Below are positions 1-8,817 of a DNA stretch of 64,000 nt, piece after piece. This stretch comes from Parvicella sp964387945 (lineage in GTDB: Bacteria > Bacteroidota > Bacteroidia > Flavobacteriales_D > Parvicellaceae): NCBI GenBank assembly GCA_964387945.1, contig CAYLYX010000016.1, forward strand, positions 1-64,000, read 5' to 3'. The stretch's first letter is position 1; each line of letters opens with the position of its first letter. A program made the translations under genes and the position numbers. Below the pieces are notes generated by a model. It was not told where the DNA came from. It saw only the letters and a program-made list of their open reading frames with translations, and searched no databases.

Positions 1-2
1 AA

Positions 3-1682
3 AATAGAGTATCCTCCTATTTCAATGCTAGCGCAGGACATTCTGGTAAAACGCAGATTCTGGTCAAGCAAATAGCAGATCTGAAAACCATCAAGGTGAA
101 AACGGAGATGGATGCGTTGCTGCTGGAAAACAGTCTAATAAAAAAGCATCAACCCAAATACAACATCCAGCTAAAAGATGACAAGACATACCCCTGGATT
201 ATGATCAAAAAAGAACCTTTTCCCAGGGTGTTTTATACAAGACGAGTGGTGAAGGATGGTTCCGAATACTATGGTCCGTTTAGTAATGTTAAAATGATCC
301 GAACCCTGATCGAACTGTTTAATCAATCGTTGGGTATTCGACATTGTAAGCATAAATTAAACGATAAGAACATCGGTGCTGATGAGTTTAGTACGTCAGT
401 TGAGTACTACATTGGTAACTGTAAGGGGTGTTGTCAGGGCGAGGTTCGAAAAGATGAGTATGAAAAACGATTGCGAGATGTCAGAAAAATATTGAAAGGC
501 AACACCAAGTCGGTAGTAGAACAATTGCGCAACAAAATGCGAAGATACTCCACCAACATGGAGTTTGAAAAGGCGCAGGAGATGAAGGATAGACTGGAAT
601 TGGTGGAAAAATATCAGTCAAAATCTACGGTAGTCAGTGCTTCGTTGCATAATTTGGACGTGTTTAGCATCGAGTCTGACATGAATGGCGCTTACGTTAA
701 CTTTTTTAAAGTAATGAACGGAGCGATCATCCAGAGTCATACGTTAGAACTGAAAAAGAAATTAGAAGAAACGGATGAGGAGCTGCTCGAGTTTGCCATC
801 ATTGAAATCCGCGAAAGATTCCCAAGTCGTGCGAAGGAAATTATTACTCCCATAAAGGTAAACTTAGCGTTGGATGGCGTGAGGTTTGTGGTTCCTCAGA
901 AAGGAGAGAAAAAGAGTTTGATTGAACTTTCTCAACGAAACGCCATGTACTACAAGGTGGAGAAATACAAACAAATCAAAAATACTGACCCCGAAAAACA
1001 TGCCTCCAGAATACTGGAAACGATGAAGAAGGACCTTAGGCTCGCAGAACTACCTCGACACATTGAGTGCTTTGATAACTCCAATTTTCATGGAACGAAT
1101 GCTGTGGCAGCCTGCGTTGTTTTCCGAGATGCCAAACCCTACAAAAAGGATTATCGAAACTTTACCATTAAAACCGTTGATGGGCCAGATGATTTTGCGA
1201 GTATGGAAGAGGTTGTCTATCGCAGATATAAGCGACTGTTGGATGAGCGCGAACCACTGCCACAATTAATTGTAATTGATGGAGGGAAAGGTCAGCTGAG
1301 TAGTGCCGTGAAGAGTCTCAAGAAACTGAAGATCTTTGGTAAAGTGGCAATTATTGGAATCGCGAAAAAACTGGAAGAAATTTACTTTCCCGGAGACTCC
1401 ATTCCCATTTATCTGGACAAACGAAGCGAGACGTTGAAAGTAATTCAACACGCCAGAAACGAGGCGCACCGTTTTGGAATTGCCCACCACAGAAACCGCA
1501 GGAGTAAGGATTTTATTAAGTCTGAACTATTGGGAATAAAAGGAATTGGAGATAAAACACAACTGCAGTTAATCAAGGACTTTAAGTCAGTTTCAAAAAT
1601 TAAAGAAGCCTCTTTGGAAGAGTTAGAGGAGTCCGTTGGTCAGGCAAAGGCTAAGATTGTTTGGGCAAATTTTCATGGATAA
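3..1682 (+). CDS. uvrC: UvrC excinuclease subunit, 5' end cut off by the window
   Basis: Nucleotide excision repair: UvrC makes the dual incision on damaged DNA bound by UvrB. The reading frame is open from base 3, so the N-terminal GIY-YIG nuclease is mostly outside the window; the visible part begins at the end of that domain (KNRVSSYF-type segment, then KTEMDALLLENSLIK). The Cys-rich segment and the UVR motif (VEQLRNKMRRYSTNMEFEKAQ) that contacts UvrB follow. The RNase H-like endonuclease domain shows HIECFDNSNFHG and LIVIDGGKGQ, each with a catalytic-type Asp. The C-terminal helix-hairpin-helix (GIKGIGDKT) binds DNA. The 3' end overlaps the convergent glycosyltransferase gene by 32 bp. 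The family assignment is secure. Confidence 0.96.
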   Translation, partial: NRVSSYFNASAGHSGKTQILVKQIADLKTIKVKTEMDALLLENSLIKKHQPKYNIQLKDDKTYPWIMIKKEPFPRVFYTRRVVKDGSEYYGPFSNVKMIRTLIELFNQSLGIRHCKHKLNDKNIGADEFSTSVEYYIGNCKGCCQGEVRKDEYEKRLRDVRKILKGNTKSVVEQLRNKMRRYSTNMEFEKAQEMKDRLELVEKYQSKSTVVSASLHNLDVFSIESDMNGAYVNFFKVMNGAIIQSHTLELKKKLEETDEELLEFAIIEIRERFPSRAKEIITPIKVNLALDGVRFVVPQKGEKKSLIELSQRNAMYYKVEKYKQIKNTDPEKHASRILETMKKDLRLAELPRHIECFDNSNFHGTNAVAACVVFRDAKPYKKDYRNFTIKTVDGPDDFASMEEVVYRRYKRLLDEREPLPQLIVIDGGKGQLSSAVKSLKKLKIFGKVAIIGIAKKLEEIYFPGDSIPIYLDKRSETLKVIQHARNEAHRFGIAHHRNRRSKDFIKSELLGIKGIGDKTQLQLIKDFKSVSKIKEASLEELEESVGQAKAKIVWANFHG

Positions 1683-2772
1683 CTTCCCAAACTTTAGCAG
1701 CTGTTTTATCCCAAGAAAATTTTGAAGCTTGTGCCAGTAGTGAAGAGATCTCAAAGCTTTTGGTAGCAACTTCCTCCATTCCTTTTTGAATTGAAGTTAC
1801 ATCAAAAGGATCACAATAAACAGCCACTTCACCTCCCACTTCTGGCAGACTCGTTTTGTTGGCCGTAAGAACAGGTACTCCAGATTGAAGTGCTTCTAAG
1901 ACTGGGATTCCAAAACCTTCAAAATAGGAGACATAAACCATTGCCTTTGCTGCAGCTACTACCTGAGTGAGTTCACCTTGCTCAAGTCTTCCAGTAAAAA
2001 TTACAGCATCTTGATGTTTCATTTTGTTGAATGTTGCATCAATATCGGGCGATTTAAAAAGACGTTCTCCCACAATTACCAACTGGAGGTTATTTGCATT
2101 TTCCGATTTGAATCGATCAAAAGCTTCCAGCATCCGAGCAATGTTCTTTCGCTTGTGCAAAGCACCAACATAAATAAAGTAAGGGTGTCCTTTGGCGTAT
2201 TTCTGTCTGATAAGTTGGGCCGTCTCAGAAGTTATGGGTTTGAATTTCTCACTTGCGCCATTGTACGCCACGTGAATTTTTGTAGGATCAACGTTATAGG
2301 TTGCCACAATATCCTGCTTGCTGTATTCCGATACCGTAAGAATGGCTTTCGCTTTTCTCGCATACTGTGGCATATACGTCTTGTAGTAGTTGGTATGTTT
2401 GGAAGGTAAGTCCTCAGGAATGTGCTCAAAATTGAGGTCGTGAATCACTGGGATTTGCGGAACATCTGTTTTAAGACTCAAAAAACCATCAGGAGAAAAG
2501 AAGAGGTCGATTTTATGCTTTTTCAGTGCTCTTGGAATACGATGATTAAACCAAATCTTGTACAAAATTGGATGCCTTGCCTGTGGGTGCAGTACAATAG
2601 GGTGGCAGTTATCGCTGAACACAAACCTCGAATCATAGTTCCGATCAAAAAACAAGTAAAACTGGTGCTCTGGGTGATTGCGCGTGATTCTTTTCACCAC
2701 TTCATACGTAAACCAACCAATACCCTCCAATTTATTGGGCAACAGTAGTCGGGTATTTATACCAATGTTCAC
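1651..2772 (-). CDS. Glycosyltransferase, GT4-type
   Basis: Probable retaining GT-B glycosyltransferase of the group 1 family, likely adding a sugar to an envelope glycan. The N-terminus MNIGINTRLLLPNKLEGIG is typical and fixes the start, which is a GTG codon. A donor-binding segment (FIYVGALHKRKN) is followed by the E-x7-E signature in YFEGFGIPVLEALQSG near the C-terminus. 373 aa is a normal length. Its stop lies inside uvrC, giving a 32-bp tail-to-tail overlap. mgtE lies 18 bp downstream of its start codon on the same strand, so it may be the last gene of an rsmA-mgtE-GT transcript. Acceptor and sugar cannot be predicted. Confidence 0.88.
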   Translation of the reverse strand: MNIGINTRLLLPNKLEGIGWFTYEVVKRITRNHPEHQFYLFFDRNYDSRFVFSDNCHPIVLHPQARHPILYKIWFNHRIPRALKKHKIDLFFSPDGFLSLKTDVPQIPVIHDLNFEHIPEDLPSKHTNYYKTYMPQYARKAKAILTVSEYSKQDIVATYNVDPTKIHVAYNGASEKFKPITSETAQLIRQKYAKGHPYFIYVGALHKRKNIARMLEAFDRFKSENANNLQLVIVGERLFKSPDIDATFNKMKHQDAVIFTGRLEQGELTQVVAAAKAMVYVSYFEGFGIPVLEALQSGVPVLTANKTSLPEVGGEVAVYCDPFDVTSIQKGMEEVATKSFEISSLLAQASKFSWDKTAAKVWEVIHENLPKQS

Positions 2773-2790
2773 GCTACTTAGAACGAAGAA

Positions 2791-4137
2791 TTAATAAAAA
2801 GCGTATCCAATCATGAAATAGAGCAGTAGTCCCAGGATGTCATTCAGTGTAGTAATGAACGGACCTGTTGCTAAGGCAGGATCAATCTTATAACGATGCA
2901 ACACTAATGGAACCAATGATCCCAAAATCCCCGCAAGAATAATCACTGCAAACAGAGCGACACTTACCGTAAAACAAAGCGAATAGTTTTCACCAAAAGC
3001 GAAGTTGTAAATGAAAATAATCGAGGAAAGTACGGCTCCATTAACGAGTGCCACTGATACCTCTTTCAATATTTTCTGAAAAGTAGAATCAAATTTGAGG
3101 GTGTTATTAGCCAGTCCCTGCACGATGAGTGAAGAAGACTGCACACCAATGTTTCCACCCATAGCCGCTACCAGTGGAATGAAAAATGCGAGCTCTGGAA
3201 ATTCATCCAATTGACCTTCAAACCGACCAATGACTAATGCACCACAGATTCCTCCGAAGAGACCGATCAACAACCAAGGTAGGCGGGCTCGCGTAATCAC
3301 CCAGACACTATCTCTAGATTCAATCTTTTCCGAGACCCCGGTAGCCAACTGTCGCTCTCGTTCGGCATCTTCCTTAATCACATCTACCACGTCATCAATG
3401 GTAATTCTACCGATTAAAACATTGGACTGATTCACCACAGGAATAGCAACCAAGTCATATTTCTCCATGATTCTTGCTACCTCGCGATCTTCCATCGATG
3501 CGCTCACGGCAATGGGATCATCAGCGTAAAGGTCTTTGATTTTGGTGTCATTACCAGCGTACAAAAAAGTTTTCAAAGATAGCGTACCCATCAATCGATT
3601 GTGATCGTCTACGGTGTAAATGGTGTAAACGTAGTTGATTTCTTGTGCTTGTTCTCTTAAGTTTTCAAGTGCTTCGCCAACAGTCCAATTAATATTAGCA
3701 CAGATGAACTCCTTTGCCATCAGTCCACCAGCCGTGTCCTCATCATAGTTAAGAAGTGAGGCAATGTCTGAAGAGTGCTCTACGTCTTCTAAGCTTGAAA
3801 GAATTTCATCCTTTCTATCCTCTGGTAAATCTTGGATAAAGTCAGCGGCATCATCCGAATCCATTCGATCTACCTGAAAGGCAATCTCATCGTCAGAAAG
3901 GGACTTTAGGAACTCATCTCGTACATCTTCCTCCAGTTCAACCAAAACTTCTGAGGCACGTTCCTTATTCAGTAATCGATAGATATACTGTGCTTGCTCT
4001 AAATCAACTTCATCGAGAATTTCTGCAATATCTGCCGAGTGCAATGGAGATATTTCATCTTGAAAGAACTGAGTATCCTGAGCCGCAACAGCATCTTCAA
4101 TTTTCTTCAAAAACTCTTTGGTCAACTCAAACTTCAT
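2791..4137 (-). CDS. mgtE: MgtE magnesium transporter
   Basis: Mg2+ channel/transporter of the inner membrane. Domain order is complete: an N-terminal helical MgtE_N domain (about residues 20-125, rich in Asp/Glu, with repeated DEILSSLEDVE-like helices), a pair of CBS domains (about 135-255, with VVNQSNVLIGRITIDDVVDVI in the second), and a C-terminal five-helix membrane domain from about residue 285 (WLLIGLFGGICGALVIGRFE ending LLLYFMIGYAFY). In this family the cytosolic domains gate the pore by sensing Mg2+. 448 aa is the usual length. The ATG start is unambiguous. It is followed on the same strand by the glycosyltransferase. Confidence 0.95.
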   Translation of the reverse strand: MKFELTKEFLKKIEDAVAAQDTQFFQDEISPLHSADIAEILDEVDLEQAQYIYRLLNKERASEVLVELEEDVRDEFLKSLSDDEIAFQVDRMDSDDAADFIQDLPEDRKDEILSSLEDVEHSSDIASLLNYDEDTAGGLMAKEFICANINWTVGEALENLREQAQEINYVYTIYTVDDHNRLMGTLSLKTFLYAGNDTKIKDLYADDPIAVSASMEDREVARIMEKYDLVAIPVVNQSNVLIGRITIDDVVDVIKEDAERERQLATGVSEKIESRDSVWVITRARLPWLLIGLFGGICGALVIGRFEGQLDEFPELAFFIPLVAAMGGNIGVQSSSLIVQGLANNTLKFDSTFQKILKEVSVALVNGAVLSSIIFIYNFAFGENYSLCFTVSVALFAVIILAGILGSLVPLVLHRYKIDPALATGPFITTLNDILGLLLYFMIGYAFY

Positions 4138-4199
4138 GGCTCTCCTGGGTTAAGGTTCTCAGTTCGGGAGCCAAAGGTAAGGATTACAAATTTGATAAT

Positions 4200-5006
4200 T
4201 TAGGAATGCCCAATTTCTTTGTCGCGATCCTTTGTTGCTGCTTCTACTAAATTAGTGAGCTCAACAAAAGCTTCAACCGAAAGTTGCTCGGGACGTTTCT
4301 GCATCAATTCGTGCTCTATTCTTTCTCCTCTAAGCAATGCTTTAACCCCATTTCTGATGGTTTTTCTGCGTTGATTGAAGGTGGCTTTTACAACGGTTTT
4401 AAAAAGCTTTTCATTACACGGCAACTGTTTTACATCATTTCTGATCAGTCGAATGACACCACTTTTCACTTTGGGAGGTGGATTAAACACGTTTTCTGGA
4501 ACCGTGAATAAATACTCAATATCGTAGTAAGCCTGTAGCAAAACAGAAAGGATGCCATAGGTTTTACTCCCTGGTCCTTCTGCAATCCTCTCCGCAACTT
4601 CTTTTTGGAACATCCCCACCACTTCGGGTACATGCTCTTTTTCATCCAGCACTTTAAATAGAATTTGCGAAGAAATGTTGTAGGGAAAGTTACCTGCAAC
4701 AGCAATCGGTTCGCCATTAAACTTAGAAAAATCCATTTTCAGGAAATTCTCTTCGTGCACCGTCAGCTCTGGATAATGGGTGTGTAGGTATTCGACTGAT
4801 TCGGTATCCACTTCTACCACTTCGGTTTTGAATTCCGAGCGCTCCAATAAGAATTGCGTCAAAGCACCTGTTCCCGGACCGATCTCAAGAACTTTACAGT
4901 ACTTATCATTTACCAATAAAGCATTTGCAATATCTTTTGCTATGGAAAGATCGGTAAGAAAGTGTTGCCCAAGATGTTTCTTAGGTCGTACGGATTGACT
5001 ACTCAT
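4200..5006 (-). CDS. rsmA: 16S rRNA dimethyladenosine transferase RsmA/KsgA
   Basis: Transfers four methyl groups from S-adenosylmethionine to two adjacent adenines in the 3'-terminal hairpin of 16S rRNA during 30S assembly. Visible are the N-terminal KKHLGQHFL signature (residues 9-17), the SAM-binding motif EIGPGTG (41-47) and the catalytic NFPYNIS motif (106-112), a normal variant of N-L/I-P-Y. The C-terminal helical domain includes FNQRRKTIRNGV. Full length at 268 aa. Its start overlaps the 3' end of the upstream secreted-protein gene by 8 bp, suggesting co-translation. Confidence 0.96.
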   Translation of the reverse strand: MSSQSVRPKKHLGQHFLTDLSIAKDIANALLVNDKYCKVLEIGPGTGALTQFLLERSEFKTEVVEVDTESVEYLHTHYPELTVHEENFLKMDFSKFNGEPIAVAGNFPYNISSQILFKVLDEKEHVPEVVGMFQKEVAERIAEGPGSKTYGILSVLLQAYYDIEYLFTVPENVFNPPPKVKSGVIRLIRNDVKQLPCNEKLFKTVVKATFNQRRKTIRNGVKALLRGERIEHELMQKRPEQLSVEAFVELTNLVEAATKDRDKEIGHS

Positions 5007-6438
5007 GAGAAGGTTTTAAAAGACCAATAGCGTATTGATCTTTATTGATGGATTTTAGAATAAGTATGGGTAGTTCTGAGTGATTTTTAAAACTCGGATA
5101 AATAGCATAGTTCTCCAAGTTTACATCAAAGGACTGTAGTTCTCTTTTTTCAGTTCCGTTTGCCGTCAATTTGATTTGGAACGGATGAAATTTAGCATTG
5201 GCTGGAAGGTCTTCCTTTACGCCTTTCGCTCCATCGCCCAAAATATTGGCGAAGATGAGGTGCTCTCCGTTATAGTTTACATGGCAGTGTGAGTTCCAGT
5301 AGCCACCATGCTCTTCGTCCGTTTGCTCAGTCATCACTGGAACAGCATACTGAAAACCTCCTTTGTTTGACAAGTTGATCGCCACAAAACCATTTTGGAT
5401 GTATTCGAACTCGTCATTCTTACCTTTAATTCGGGTACTGTGCTCCGTTTCGAGAATCAGGTTCTTTTCATCGACAAAACCGAAGTGATGGGTGTGAAAT
5501 TTTCTTAACCCATAACCAAATTCCTTGATATCCTTTTTGCTGTTAAAAGCATCAATAATATTCTCATTAAACATGTATTCTTTTGAGAACAGTTCTGTCC
5601 CTTCAGGGTTTAGCTTCTTGATGTAGATTCCTTCGAACATAGTCTTGTAAGGAGCAGCATAAAATCCAGCCAAATAAAGATCTCCAAGTGTGTCCAGATC
5701 AAACCGCATGTCCATGATGTTTCTCGACTTGAGGTGCAATTCGTGATGGTTTTCAGCACCAGACTCAGAAATGCAGAACACATAATATTTGTCAGCACCT
5801 TTCTTTCGCTCTCTCTTCATGATGTAGGTTACACCCTTGTCATTGACCGTTATTGCATTGTAACTTTTCTTTTGAGACAAGATACTAGTCATGATTTCTT
5901 TATGGTGGTGCTCTTCCCAGTTTTTGTCATAGAGAATAGAATGAATGATCTCTTTCTGATCAGGGTCGTAACCATCAGAACCTATGATGGCACAAAAGTT
6001 TTGCTCCGGAGAAATGCGAACATCAAAGTATGCATAGTAGCCACCGTAAGCCTTACATTTTAGTAGACTCTTATTTTTGACAATTTTACCTTCTTGGTCA
6101 ACTTCAAAAGCGATTAACTCATCTTCCTTTCCATGATGTTTCACGCCAAAAATGTGCAAGGCATCGTTAAACAGGTCGATATGATTGATTTCATCCACTT
6201 CAAAGGATGTTTTTCCAGAACTTATTTTGGCAAGGTCGTAATCAAAAACTTCAAATGAGATTTCATGGGGATGATCTTCGCTCTGCTTTACAACATAGAT
6301 GGTAGAGTCTGAGGTACTGTAAATATCAGATACCTCAAGTTGATTCAGCATTTCGGCATTAGACCAATGAAGTGACTGACCAAAATAAAGAAGGTTGATA
6401 GCAACGAATAGGCTTGTTGCAAAAAGACGATTTAGCAT
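4999..6438 (-). CDS. Secreted protein of unknown function, 479 aa
   Basis: No family recognised. The best start is the ATG at 6438, which gives MLNRLFATSLFVAINLLYFG, a signal peptide; an in-frame TTG four codons upstream is less likely. The mature part is a series of beta-rich segments of the type seen in extracellular beta-propellers (repeated short strands such as IYVVKQSEDHPHEISFEVFDYD and DLYLAGFYAAPYKTM), with no cysteine-rich or catalytic motif. The general look, a strand-rich secreted protein commenting on 'stored' values, resembles the 521-aa protein at 52087-53652, but I cannot show homology. Translationally coupled to rsmA by an 8-bp overlap. Confidence 0.75.
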   Translation of the reverse strand: MLNRLFATSLFVAINLLYFGQSLHWSNAEMLNQLEVSDIYSTSDSTIYVVKQSEDHPHEISFEVFDYDLAKISSGKTSFEVDEINHIDLFNDALHIFGVKHHGKEDELIAFEVDQEGKIVKNKSLLKCKAYGGYYAYFDVRISPEQNFCAIIGSDGYDPDQKEIIHSILYDKNWEEHHHKEIMTSILSQKKSYNAITVNDKGVTYIMKRERKKGADKYYVFCISESGAENHHELHLKSRNIMDMRFDLDTLGDLYLAGFYAAPYKTMFEGIYIKKLNPEGTELFSKEYMFNENIIDAFNSKKDIKEFGYGLRKFHTHHFGFVDEKNLILETEHSTRIKGKNDEFEYIQNGFVAINLSNKGGFQYAVPVMTEQTDEEHGGYWNSHCHVNYNGEHLIFANILGDGAKGVKEDLPANAKFHPFQIKLTANGTEKRELQSFDVNLENYAIYPSFKNHSELPILILKSINKDQYAIGLLKPSHE

Positions 6439-6581
6439 AGGTAGTAACAACTCTTATATGGGTTAAAATTAAAAATTTATGATGGTATGGCAAAAATTAT
6501 TCCAATAAGCAATGAAGAAACGGTTGATCATTTTGACTGAGCGGAAATCGGTTTCAAGCAGAAACCGTTAACTTTGTGTTT

Positions 6582-7100
6582 ATGAAACATATGACGAATA
6601 CGGTTTTTGCTTTTTTACTGACTCTATTGATGTTGAGTTGCGGACAAAATACTCCTGATGGAAACGAAACAAAAGCGGCTAACGAGCCGCTCATTGAAGA
6701 GACGGATGAGCCCGGATACCCAGAAGGAGATGCGGATGTAACGATTACCAACACCCTTCCAAAAGAGGGAATGCAAGATGGTCAATTTGAAAAGTTTTAC
6801 CCCAATGGGAACCTTCAGGCTGAGGGGTTGGTGGTCAACGGAAAACGTTCAGGTTTGTGGGTGAGCTATCATCCGGCAGGGAACAAGCAAAGTGAAAACA
6901 ACTATGTAAACGGTGATTTAGATGGGAAATCAGTGGTGTATTATCCAAATGGACAGATCATGTACATTGGATACTATACCAACGGATCAAGTGATGGACA
7001 GTGGTTGTATTTTGATCAGGAAGGAACATTAACGAAGGAGGTTTTGTACCAGAATGGAGAAGTTGTTTCAGCAGTAGAGAAAAACGAAAAACCAAGTTAA
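6582..7100 (+). CDS. Lipoprotein with MORN-like repeats
   Basis: Exported lipoprotein: MKHMTNTVFAFLLTLLMLSCGQN carries a lipobox ending at LMLSC. The mature part has three or four MORN-type repeats (FYPNGNLQAEGLVVNGKRSG, YHPAGNKQSENNYVNGDLDG, YYPNGQIMYIGYYTNGSSDG), as in the Bacteroidota antitoxin/YwqK-like repeat proteins. These usually act as small structural or binding modules. A GTG two codons upstream is possible, but the ATG at 6582 fits the signal peptide better. The sequence taactttg at 6569-6576 matches the Bacteroidota -7 box, which would put the transcription start almost on the ATG. Its TAA stop overlaps the rarA ATG (TAATG). Confidence 0.82.
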   Translation: MKHMTNTVFAFLLTLLMLSCGQNTPDGNETKAANEPLIEETDEPGYPEGDADVTITNTLPKEGMQDGQFEKFYPNGNLQAEGLVVNGKRSGLWVSYHPAGNKQSENNYVNGDLDGKSVVYYPNGQIMYIGYYTNGSSDGQWLYFDQEGTLTKEVLYQNGEVVSAVEKNEKPS

Positions 7101-8383
7101 TGATTGCGAGCCACACACCATTGGCCGAAAGGTTAAGGCCTAAGAACTTAGACGATTATATTGGTCAAAAGCATTTAATCGGGGAGGGGAAGCCTTTGCG
7201 AAACGCTATTCTTTCGGGCAGCATTCCTTCTATGATTCTTTGGGGACCTCCAGGAGTGGGCAAGACAACATTGGCTCAGATTATAGCGAACACTTTAGAT
7301 CGACCGTTCTACACCTTATCTGCAATCAATTCAGGGGTAAAGGACATTCGAGAGGTGATTGACAAAGTAAAGTCTGGAGGGATGTTTGGACCTGGTAATG
7401 CGGTCTTATTCATTGATGAGATTCATCGCTTTAGTAAGTCGCAGCAGGACTCTTTGTTGGGAGCGGTTGAAAAAGGATTGATCACCTTAATTGGAGCAAC
7501 TACGGAAAACCCTTCTTTTGAGGTAATATCGGCTTTGCTTTCAAGATCACAGGTGTACGTTTTGGAAGGGCATAGCAAGGATGACCTAGTAGGCTTGTTG
7601 GACAGAGCAATAGCCGAGGATGACTTTCTGAAAAAGCAACACGTGTCCATCAAAGAATATGAATCCCTACTCAAGTTATCGGGAGGAGATGCCAGAAAGT
7701 TGTTGAATAATTTAGAGATTGTTGTTCAGGCTTTGCCCAAAGATGAGAAAATCATTACCAATGCTGCTGTAGATGAAATAATAGCCAAAAGTCCAGTGAA
7801 CTATGACAAGGATGGGGAGCAGCACTATGATATCATCAGCGCCTTCATTAAATCCATAAGAGGAAGCGATCCCAATGCAGCAGTTTATTGGATGGCAAGG
7901 ATGATTGAAGGTGGAGAAGATCCAAAGTTCATTGCGAGAAGATTGTTGATCCTTGCTTCAGAAGATATTGGTAATGCCAATCCAACAGCTTTGATTATGG
8001 CAAATACCTGCTTTGATGCGGTGGCAAAGATCGGGTGGCCAGAAAGCCGGATTATTTTATCTCAGACAGCTGTTTATTTAGCCGCTTCACCAAAAAGTAA
8101 TGCCAGTTATGTGGCAATTGGAGAAGCGCAGGCGTTGGTTCGTCAAACGGGTAATTTGAATGTGCCGCTGCACCTGAGAAATGCACCTACAAAATTGATG
8201 AAAGAATTGGGCTACGGTGACGACTATGCTTACTCGCATAACAATCCAGATAAATTGCATGAGCAGGAGTTTCTTCCCGAAGAGATCAAAGAGAATTGCT
8301 TTTATCGTCCCATGAATAATAAGCGAGAACTTGAACTCAGAAAGTACTTAAACACAGTTTGGAAAGGGAAGTATGGTTATTGA
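7100..8383 (+). CDS. rarA: Replication-associated recombination protein RarA (MgsA)
   Basis: AAA+ ATPase related to clamp loaders and RuvB that works at stalled replication forks. Visible are Walker A GPPGVGKTT (49-57), Walker B LFIDEIHRF, sensor-1 GATTENPSF and the arginine-finger segment LLSRSQVY. The C-terminal MgsA domain includes GSDPNAAVYWMARMIEGGEDPKFIARRL and the conserved SEDIGNANP. 427 aa is full length. Start codon shares one base with the upstream lipoprotein stop; the 3' end overlaps the convergent thioesterase gene by 7 bp. Confidence 0.96.
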   Translation: MIASHTPLAERLRPKNLDDYIGQKHLIGEGKPLRNAILSGSIPSMILWGPPGVGKTTLAQIIANTLDRPFYTLSAINSGVKDIREVIDKVKSGGMFGPGNAVLFIDEIHRFSKSQQDSLLGAVEKGLITLIGATTENPSFEVISALLSRSQVYVLEGHSKDDLVGLLDRAIAEDDFLKKQHVSIKEYESLLKLSGGDARKLLNNLEIVVQALPKDEKIITNAAVDEIIAKSPVNYDKDGEQHYDIISAFIKSIRGSDPNAAVYWMARMIEGGEDPKFIARRLLILASEDIGNANPTALIMANTCFDAVAKIGWPESRIILSQTAVYLAASPKSNASYVAIGEAQALVRQTGNLNVPLHLRNAPTKLMKELGYGDDYAYSHNNPDKLHEQEFLPEEIKENCFYRPMNNKRELELRKYLNTVWKGKYGY

Positions 8384-8817
8384 TAGCCAATTTCCGGAGT
8401 CAAGGGAACCTGACTTTTCATAAAGCTTCCAGAACCTTGGGCAATTACTTTCCCCTGTTCGTTTTTGAGAACAGATGAAGCAACAACAAGGTTGCGCGTG
8501 ACCTGATCTACTTTCCCTACAGCCGTAATTTTTCCAATTGCGTGCGGGCGAAAGAACTGAATATTAAAACTAAATGTTAGGACAAAAACATCCATCACCA
8601 CAGAACTTGCAGCAAAGAAAGCAGCATCATCCAATAGTTTGAAATAGACTGATCCGTGCATTCCTCCTAGCGCATGATGATAAGATTCATCAGCAACGAT
8701 AGAGATTTCAGCACTTTTATCACCAATTGAAATTTTAGTTGAAGGATAGTGAGTCTCGTTAACATTTGCCGAGAGATACATACGTTCTAGTTTGGAAAAG
8801 TGATCATTCCTTCCCAT
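8377..8817 (-). CDS. Hotdog-fold thioesterase, PaaI-like
   Basis: Probable acyl-CoA thioesterase of the PaaI/YdiI type. The diagnostic segment is HHALGGMHGSVYFKLLDDAAFFAAS, where the HG pair and the following acidic residue form the usual hotdog active-site region. 146 aa is one hotdog domain. Substrate unknown. The 5' end overlaps the 3' end of the dehydrogenase gene at 8804 by 14 bp, so the two are probably one transcription unit. Confidence 0.85.
   Translation of the reverse strand: MGRNDHFSKLERMYLSANVNETHYPSTKISIGDKSAEISIVADESYHHALGGMHGSVYFKLLDDAAFFAASSVVMDVFVLTFSFNIQFFRPHAIGKITAVGKVDQVTRNLVVASSVLKNEQGKVIAQGSGSFMKSQVPLTPEIGYQ

Noticed and set aside
1050..1269. Overlapping short frames on both strands within uvrC
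   Set aside because: They are shadows of the UvrC endonuclease domain and have no independent support.
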